Below, in pieces: positions 59,501 to 64,000 of a stretch of 64,000 bases of DNA. The notes under the pieces were generated by a model. The model had not been told where the DNA came from and did not search any database. It saw only the letters and a list, made by a program, of their open reading frames with translations. Every line of letters begins with the position of its first letter. Position 1 is the first letter of the stretch. The DNA comes from Phycisphaerae bacterium (GTDB lineage Bacteria > Planctomycetota > Phycisphaerae > Phycisphaerales > UBA1924): the NCBI GenBank assembly GCA_030432255.1, contig JAUIHS010000024.1, positions 1 through 64,000 of the forward strand. Reading direction: 5' to 3'. The position numbers and the translations under genes were made by a program.

Positions 59501-61752
59501 TCGATCCACAGGGCCAGGCGGCAGAGTTCGACGGCGAGGGGATCGTGATCGACGCCGTAGATGCAGCGCTCGACGACGTGGCGGCGCAGGATGGCCTTGA
59601 GGCGGGGTTCGAAGGTGGGTTCATCGGGGCGGCAGGGGATCTGCTCGTCGACGAGGCGCTCGTCGGTGTCCTCGCCGGTGAGCAGGGCGATGAGGGAGCG
59701 GTCGGCGACGGGCTCGATGCGGCCGTGCAGGTGGAGGGCGTCGTAGAGGGTGTCGGTGAGGAAGCGGAGGGCGGCGATGGGGAAGGAACCGCTGCCGCAG
59801 GCGGGATCGCAGACCTTGATGGCGAGGATGTCTTCGGGTTTTCGGGGCGTCCAGTCGCGCGGGTGGGCGTCGATGTCCGGCTGGCCGTCGGGGCCGGTGG
59901 GGGGTGCCGCGGCGAGGGGCCGGAGTGTGCGCTGCACGGTGGGGATGGCGAGTTGGGGGCGGGTGTAGAAGGTGCCGGAGCCCTTGCGTGTGCCGCCCCA
60001 GCGGACGAGGTACCACTCGCCGGGGAGGACGACGCGGCTGACGAGTTGGCGGGCCTTGCGCTCGATGGCCTGTTCGTGGGCCATGTGCTTCTCGGGGGTC
60101 TTCTTTCCCTTGGGGGCCTTGACGAGCTTGCCGGCTTCGACGGCGCGGCGGGCCCAGGTTTCGGCGCGGGTCCGGGTGGTCTGGCGTGTTTCGGCGGCGT
60201 CTTCCTCGTTCTCGCTGTCGCTGTCGTCGTCCTCGGCATCCTCGGATTCGTCGTCCTGCTCGAAGAGGTCGCTGTCTTCGGCTTCCTCCTCGGCGTCGGC
60301 GTCTTCTTCTTCGTCATCGCTGGAGGCGCCCTTGTCCTTCATCTTCTCGAGGAGGGCCTTAATGGCCTTGTTGTCCATGTCTTCGAGGCGGCTGAGCGGG
60401 AGCGCGGGCTGGGCGCCGATGTTGAGGAAGATGATGGGGTCGCCGTCGGGGGCGGTGCGGAGTTCGAAGTCGAGGAGGCCCTCGTAGAGGATGCCGATGT
60501 ACTCGCTGGAGAGGTCGGAGAAGTCGACCGGGGCGGGCATCCAGGTGTTGCGGGTGCCCTGGCGGATCTTGACCTTCGTGCGCGTGAGCTTCTCGAGGAT
60601 GTCGTAGACGGCGTGGTCGGACATAACGCCGTCGTGGTGGAAGCAGGCGGTCTCGAAGATGTGGATGATGCGGGAGACGGGGTCGGCCGCGTGTTCATCG
60701 CCCGAGGCGAAGAGCTCGCCGCCGTACGCGGGAATGGGCATGGCCTCGTGGTGGGAGCCTTTGCGGACGAGTTGGAAGAGGGCGAGGATGCGGGGCCAGG
60801 CGGCATGGGCGTGGGCGAGGCGGGCCCCGCCGCGGGTGTTGGTGCGTTCAAGCTGCTCGCGCAGCCCCTGCAGCCCGTAGGCCTGATGGTAGGTGGCGAT
60901 GCTGCGTGGGAGGAGGTCGCGGGCTTCGGCGAAGAGGACGACGACCATGCGCATGACCATGCGGACGGCGGCGCGGTAGATGTCGGCGCCGTCGACGTCG
61001 GCGGCGCGGTCGGTGAGGACCTGACCGTGTTCACGGACGAGCATCTCGACCGCCTCGCGGACGCGTTCGCCGAGCACGGTGGAGAGTTCGGCCTGTCCCT
61101 TGCGGCTGTCGAGGATGGCCTGCACGAGCGCGGCTGGCTTGCCTTCTTCTTCCGGGATCCAGATCACGGGGTCGAAGAGGCGACGCCACCCCTCGACCTG
61201 GCCGGAGGGTTCGCCCTCCTGGAACCAGAGGTCGGTGGACCACTCGGTGGAGGCGACGGTGTCGAGGTGGACGAACTGGAGGCGGAACTGTCGGCCGTTG
61301 GTGACAAGCGCGAGGCGCTCGTCGGCGGCGCGGAGCCATTCGCGGGCCTGGGTGAGGATGCGGACGCCGCGGCCGATGCCGAGGCGTGGCGGTTCGGTAT
61401 CGATGAAGACGGGGAGGCGTCCGCCGTTGCGTCCGATCCAGATATGGCGTGGTTTGATGTCGCCGCCGGTGTAGCTGGGGCGGGACCATTCGGAGCCGAC
61501 GCCGTTGCCGCGTTCCCACGTGCCGGTGGTGTGAATGAACCCGGCGATGTCTTCGAGGAGGAAGCGGCAGAAGTCGCCGGTCTTCCTCGGATCATCATTG
61601 ACGGTGGTCAGCCAGCGTCGGAGCTTGTCCTGCTGGAACTGCGGGAGGGGGGCGAGGTGGCCGGAGAAGAGTGTGCGCAGGCGGGCGGGGTCGAGGAGCA
61701 TGCCCTCGTGGCGGAGTTCGGCCCACCAGTAGAAGTGATCCTGTTCGTTCAT
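56596..61752 (-). CDS. Eco57I/DrmMI-like adenine methyltransferase protein
   Basis: This 1718-residue protein has an N-terminal region of about 450 residues, an acidic low-complexity linker (about 476-530, runs of Asp and Glu), then a class I MTase with DPACGSGSF (near 650) and NPPWDIAKPNS (near 955), followed by target-recognition regions. That is the pattern of adenine methylases in DISARM (DrmMI), BREX (PglX) and type IIG enzymes. It overlaps the SNF2-helicase gene by 4 bases (ATGA), as expected for DrmD-DrmMI pairs. The long acidic linker may be an insert specific to this lineage. Confidence 0.85.
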   Translation of the reverse strand: MNEQDHFYWWAELRHEGMLLDPARLRTLFSGHLAPLPQFQQDKLRRWLTTVNDDPRKTGDFCRFLLEDIAGFIHTTGTWERGNGVGSEWSRPSYTGGDIKPRHIWIGRNGGRLPVFIDTEPPRLGIGRGVRILTQAREWLRAADERLALVTNGRQFRLQFVHLDTVASTEWSTDLWFQEGEPSGQVEGWRRLFDPVIWIPEEEGKPAALVQAILDSRKGQAELSTVLGERVREAVEMLVREHGQVLTDRAADVDGADIYRAAVRMVMRMVVVLFAEARDLLPRSIATYHQAYGLQGLREQLERTNTRGGARLAHAHAAWPRILALFQLVRKGSHHEAMPIPAYGGELFASGDEHAADPVSRIIHIFETACFHHDGVMSDHAVYDILEKLTRTKVKIRQGTRNTWMPAPVDFSDLSSEYIGILYEGLLDFELRTAPDGDPIIFLNIGAQPALPLSRLEDMDNKAIKALLEKMKDKGASSDDEEEDADAEEEAEDSDLFEQDDESEDAEDDDSDSENEEDAAETRQTTRTRAETWARRAVEAGKLVKAPKGKKTPEKHMAHEQAIERKARQLVSRVVLPGEWYLVRWGGTRKGSGTFYTRPQLAIPTVQRTLRPLAAAPPTGPDGQPDIDAHPRDWTPRKPEDILAIKVCDPACGSGSFPIAALRFLTDTLYDALHLHGRIEPVADRSLIALLTGEDTDERLVDEQIPCRPDEPTFEPRLKAILRRHVVERCIYGVDHDPLAVELCRLALWIETMDRQLPFSFLDHKIKCGNALIGCWFDQFRHYPAMAWEREGGDKSHTNGVHFKKEERTKAIREVKNKQVKPDLAEWLDQSNLFTQGQQTEALTVHDDALAVLRRVHALPVHEHTERSRVYREEVLGSQAWQDLKGAFDRWCALWFWPAHALEHAPLGSAFARPTEEAVGIARQVAAAKRFFHWELEFPDVFDAPGSGFDAMIGNPPWDIAKPNSKEFFSGIDPLYRSYGKQEAINHQRGYFENEAIESRWLDYNADFRAQSNFMKYAAAPWGDPDADGDNFSLKRGKANLELHETWREQRASSTCYADPAHPYRHQGSADINLYKLFLEQAHHLLRRGGRLGFVVPSGIYSDHGTGALRVLFLDHCQWEWLFSFENKEGIFDIHRSYKFNPVIAQKGGRTEAIRAAFMERNLEAWTTPQPRTTHYTRAQVERFSPRSRAILEIQSQRDLEILEKIYANSVLLGDDGPDGWGIKYATEFHMTNDSKLFPPRPKWEAKGYRPDEYSRWLLGDWQPIDALWAELGVKPLAEGDRRVAQPPYDTLPIPRADIPEGIILSRNADAWIREDEIGRGGRGCGIALPIYEGRMIGQLDFSNKGWVSGTGRSAKWRDIPWESKQLEPQYLIDKEVSATTRLDKYLKAVKKACGKEFAKEEAERLSDDVAFDEWIRQRDPQLAFMDITSATNQRTTIAALTYGVPCGNSAPILLANRSDLAAITAVLNTFAFDAVARRRCGGLHLNWFVIAEAALPRARGASAFAEQFGLRLSAAHFTLSPHWIGTSPVRPWRLHWAVTPAERVRIWSSMDAIVASMYGLDSEDLRDTLVHCDLRRSDINAAIERGHLSMKGFWRVDKDKDPELRHTILTLAAFRDLEQMIADRGGDRDAGIEAFCTQNDGEGWMLPETLRLADLGLGHDDRARHPQPVASRLGPRFYDWQTAQTPEESWRECELHARNLLGEEGFAKLKEEIAAGQ

Positions 61753-64000
61753 ACCTCACCCCCGGGGAAGCGGATCTCGATGGCGACGGGGAAGACCTGG
61801 GCGTCGCCGTGCATGCTGAAGCGTCGGGGAATGAGGTGCTTGAGGATGCGATCGCGTTCAGCATTGAGGTGCTTGCGGACGTCCTCGTATTGGATGACCT
61901 GCCGCTTGAGTTCCTCACGCATTCTCTCGATGGAGGTTTCTACTTTCTGCAGGTCCTCCTTCGCGAAAGCCAAGCGGCCCTGTTCCTTCTCCCTGAGCAG
62001 TTCCTTGATTCGACGCTCTGTTGCCTCAATGGTCTGTCCCTCGATGAGTGCAGACACTTCACCTTGGCGGCTCTGGTAGCGCTCCTGCGTTTCCTTGATG
62101 GCGGCCTCGCGCTCGGTTTCGAGGCGTTGGCGGAGTTCTTCGGTGAGGGTCGCGGCCATGGTTCGGATGTGGTGGCGGAGATCGGGTTCGAGGGTGTCGA
62201 TGATGTCGCGGCCGCGGTCGATGAGGGTGGGGTCGCTGGTGGGCGCGGCGTCGTGCAGTGTGGCGGGTGCGGCGTGGGGCAACGGATCGCCGAGGTCTTC
62301 GCCGACCACGGGCCACATGATGGTGCGGATCCAGTGGTGGTAGGTCTCGCGGAGTTCGTTGACGGCGATCTCCTCGAGGGTGAGGAGGATCAGGGCATCG
62401 GCGCCCGCGGAAATGGGCCCGGTGCGGATGGTCCAGCGGGAGACGGCGTCCTGGCCGGGGAAGCGGCGTCGGGTGAGGGCTCCGAGGGCCTTGCGCATCA
62501 TGGGGTGCGCGAGGTGCATCATCTGGGTGTCGGGTCTGGGGCTGAAGACGGTGCGGCCACCGATGTCCTCGATGAAGGGGTCAGCGCTGAAGGCGAGCCT
62601 GGTGAGGGGTCCGGTGACGCCGCTGGCGGCGCGGCGGCGGGCGCTCTCATCGATGACATCCTTCCAGCCGGGCAGATCCGGGCGGAGGATCTCGTGGCAG
62701 TGCGCATCCACCGCGTTGAGCTGGGGCCGGCTGGCGTTGAGGGCCATGGCGGTCTCAAGGGTGTCGCGCATGGCGATGGGATCAAGGTCGATCTCCGCGG
62801 CGATGGCGCGCAGGTTGGCGCTGGCGGGGGTCTCGCCGTTCTGCGTGATGCTGGTTTCGCCGTCGGCCTCGAAGCTGGCGCGGTCGGCGGCATCGAAGAT
62901 GAGCCGATCGAGGTCGGCGACGACCGTCTCGCGGTCCTCACCGTCGATGAGGCGGCGGTGGGCGGCCTCGTCGAAGAGTTCACCGGTGGAGCCGAGGTCC
63001 TCACGGATCTGGTCGACCTTGCGGATGACGTGGTCGAGGAAGCGAAGGTCATCGTCCTGATCGCTCATGAAGTGGAAGATGGTGACATCGCGGGGCTGAC
63101 CGTGGCGGTCGAGGCGGCCGTTACGCTGCTCGAGGCGGGAGGGGTTCCACGGGCAGTCGTAGTGGAGCATGTAACGGGCGGTGCGCTGCAGGTTGAGGCC
63201 CTCCGCCGCGGCGTCGGTGCCGATGAGGATGCGGACATCCGTGGTCGGGTCGTTGAAGGCGTCCTTGACCTGTTCGCGGCGGACGTCGTCCATGCCGCCG
63301 AAGAGGGTGATGAGGGCGTTGTCGTCGTACTTCGCGCGAAGTCGACGAAGGAGGTAGTCGAGGGTGGTCTTGTACTCGGTGAAGATGATCAGGCGTTCGT
63401 CGGACTTCCAGGCGTCGCCATCGCGAAGGCGCTCATCGATGAGGGCGGTGAGCGCGTCGAAGCGGGAGTCGGCCTTGGGCGTCTGGTCGGGGAGTTCAAC
63501 GGCGGCGTCCGAGAGGTCGAAGCCGAGGCCGGTGAGGGCATGGTCGATCATCTCGATCTCGTCACCGAGGTCGTCGACGAAGGCCTTCATCCAGGCGCCG
63601 ACCACCGTGGAGGCGGCGGCCTCGCGGGACTGAGCCTCGCGGTCGTCGGCGGGGTCGTCGTCGATGGTGCGCTGGGCCGCGGCGACATCGCCGTCGGTGG
63701 CGGCATCTTGCTCGGCGAGGCCGAGCTTGCAGCGTCGCCAGGACTCGGCGAAGGTCATCGGGCAACTGAGGAGGCGCTTGCCGAGGATGGCGACGGCGAA
63801 GGTGCCGGCCTGACGGCGGCCGCGTTCGCCGGCCTGGATGAGGCTGCGGACGCGCTTGCGGAAGAGGCCGAAGGCGTTGGTGACGGCGATCTCGCGGGCG
63901 TTCATGTTTAGGACGACGGATTGTGGTGGCAGTCGGGTGCAGAAGCGGGGCGGGTTGGTCCGCTCGTTGATCTCGCGCTTGAGGCGTCGGATGACGATCT
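61749..64000 (-). CDS. SNF2-family helicase, 3' part (DrmD-like); runs off right edge
   Basis: The frame is open to the right window end, so the 5' part is missing; about 750 residues are visible. It includes VIRRLKREINE, then LIIFTEYKTTLDYLLRRL, LIGTDAAAEGLNLQ and SRLEQRNGRLDRHGQ, i.e. helicase motifs IV-VI of SNF2/DrmD-type ATPases, then a long helical C-terminal region (ETEREAAIKETQERYQSRQG). It is coupled by a 4-base overlap to the methyltransferase gene. It is named DrmD-like because of this pairing. Confidence 0.85.
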   Translation of the reverse strand, partial: IVIRRLKREINERTNPPRFCTRLPPQSVVLNMNAREIAVTNAFGLFRKRVRSLIQAGERGRRQAGTFAVAILGKRLLSCPMTFAESWRRCKLGLAEQDAATDGDVAAAQRTIDDDPADDREAQSREAAASTVVGAWMKAFVDDLGDEIEMIDHALTGLGFDLSDAAVELPDQTPKADSRFDALTALIDERLRDGDAWKSDERLIIFTEYKTTLDYLLRRLRAKYDDNALITLFGGMDDVRREQVKDAFNDPTTDVRILIGTDAAAEGLNLQRTARYMLHYDCPWNPSRLEQRNGRLDRHGQPRDVTIFHFMSDQDDDLRFLDHVIRKVDQIREDLGSTGELFDEAAHRRLIDGEDRETVVADLDRLIFDAADRASFEADGETSITQNGETPASANLRAIAAEIDLDPIAMRDTLETAMALNASRPQLNAVDAHCHEILRPDLPGWKDVIDESARRRAASGVTGPLTRLAFSADPFIEDIGGRTVFSPRPDTQMMHLAHPMMRKALGALTRRRFPGQDAVSRWTIRTGPISAGADALILLTLEEIAVNELRETYHHWIRTIMWPVVGEDLGDPLPHAAPATLHDAAPTSDPTLIDRGRDIIDTLEPDLRHHIRTMAATLTEELRQRLETEREAAIKETQERYQSRQGEVSALIEGQTIEATERRIKELLREKEQGRLAFAKEDLQKVETSIERMREELKRQVIQYEDVRKHLNAERDRILKHLIPRRFSMHGDAQVFPVAIEIRFPGGEV

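Noticed and set aside
59161..62079. 972-codon plus-strand open frame opposite the methyltransferase
   Set aside because: Antisense shadow of the methyltransferase and helicase genes; Gly/Val/Glu-rich without motifs, RBS or neighbours in the same direction.
61671..63911. 746-codon plus-strand open frame opposite the SNF2 helicase
   Set aside because: Antisense shadow; helicase motifs are on the minus strand.

Overview
The window looks like a piece of a high-GC planctomycete chromosome, most likely of the Phycisphaerales type. The clue is a set of secreted proteins ending in a paired, dockerin-like Asp-rich repeat (D-x-N-G-D ... DLN-x-LLD-x-WG) at 13.3, 23.0 and 51.4 kb, plus a PEP-CTERM-like exported protein at 17.0 kb. 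No rRNA, complete tRNA or CRISPR array is present. The taxonomic call is inference from family habits, not from a marker gene.

Region A (1-18.2 kb, mostly minus strand). A 5' fragment of an exported protein at the left edge is followed by a compact chemotaxis operon read leftward: CheA, CheW, a soluble triple-PAS MCP, CheR, CheD, an HDOD protein, a CheY-like regulator, a CheX-like protein, CheB, CheX and CheY. Upstream of it lie a FapA/DUF342 protein, a 1170-residue repeat-rich exported protein and a HAF-repeat/PEP-CTERM-like protein. The cluster holds a full adaptation and phosphorelay set, with CheX rather than CheZ phosphatases and no flagellar structural genes.

Region B (18.3-31.5 kb, mostly plus strand). 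A short run encodes a 419-residue unknown, a zinc-metallopeptidase-like protein, an ATP-grasp ligase and a zinc-ribbon/DUF898 membrane protein. A second cluster encodes a membrane Ser/Thr kinase with a beta-propeller-like C-terminus, an exported protein sharing an exact CX3C-X13-CX3C motif with that kinase, a small exported protein and an exported trypsin-like protease with TPRs.

Region C (31.8 kb to the right edge). A 47-nt 3' fragment of tRNA-Cys at 31782-31828, with no 5' half, looks like the chromosomal end (attR) of an integrated island extending rightward past the window; the intact tRNA-Cys would be expected beyond the right edge. The island carries a STAND/NACHT-like NTPase with TPRs and a fragment of a paralogue, several small nuclease- or PUA-like genes, an EEP nuclease, a ParB-methyltransferase fusion, a DISARM-like SNF2 helicase/methyltransferase pair cut by the window end, and an IS5-like element inserted precisely in the signal-peptide codons of an exported protein.

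The most novel-looking system is the minus-strand operon at 38.5-47.1 kb: a HEPN-like protein (RDDVMH motif), a 1969-residue DUF1998 helicase with a Vsr/DUF559-like nuclease segment and a C-terminal LexA/CI-type S24 autopeptidase domain, a DUF2325-like protein, and a 180-residue unknown. It resembles defence operons built around DruE/DrmB-type helicases. The fused S24 domain suggests damage- or infection-triggered self-cleavage, which is inference.
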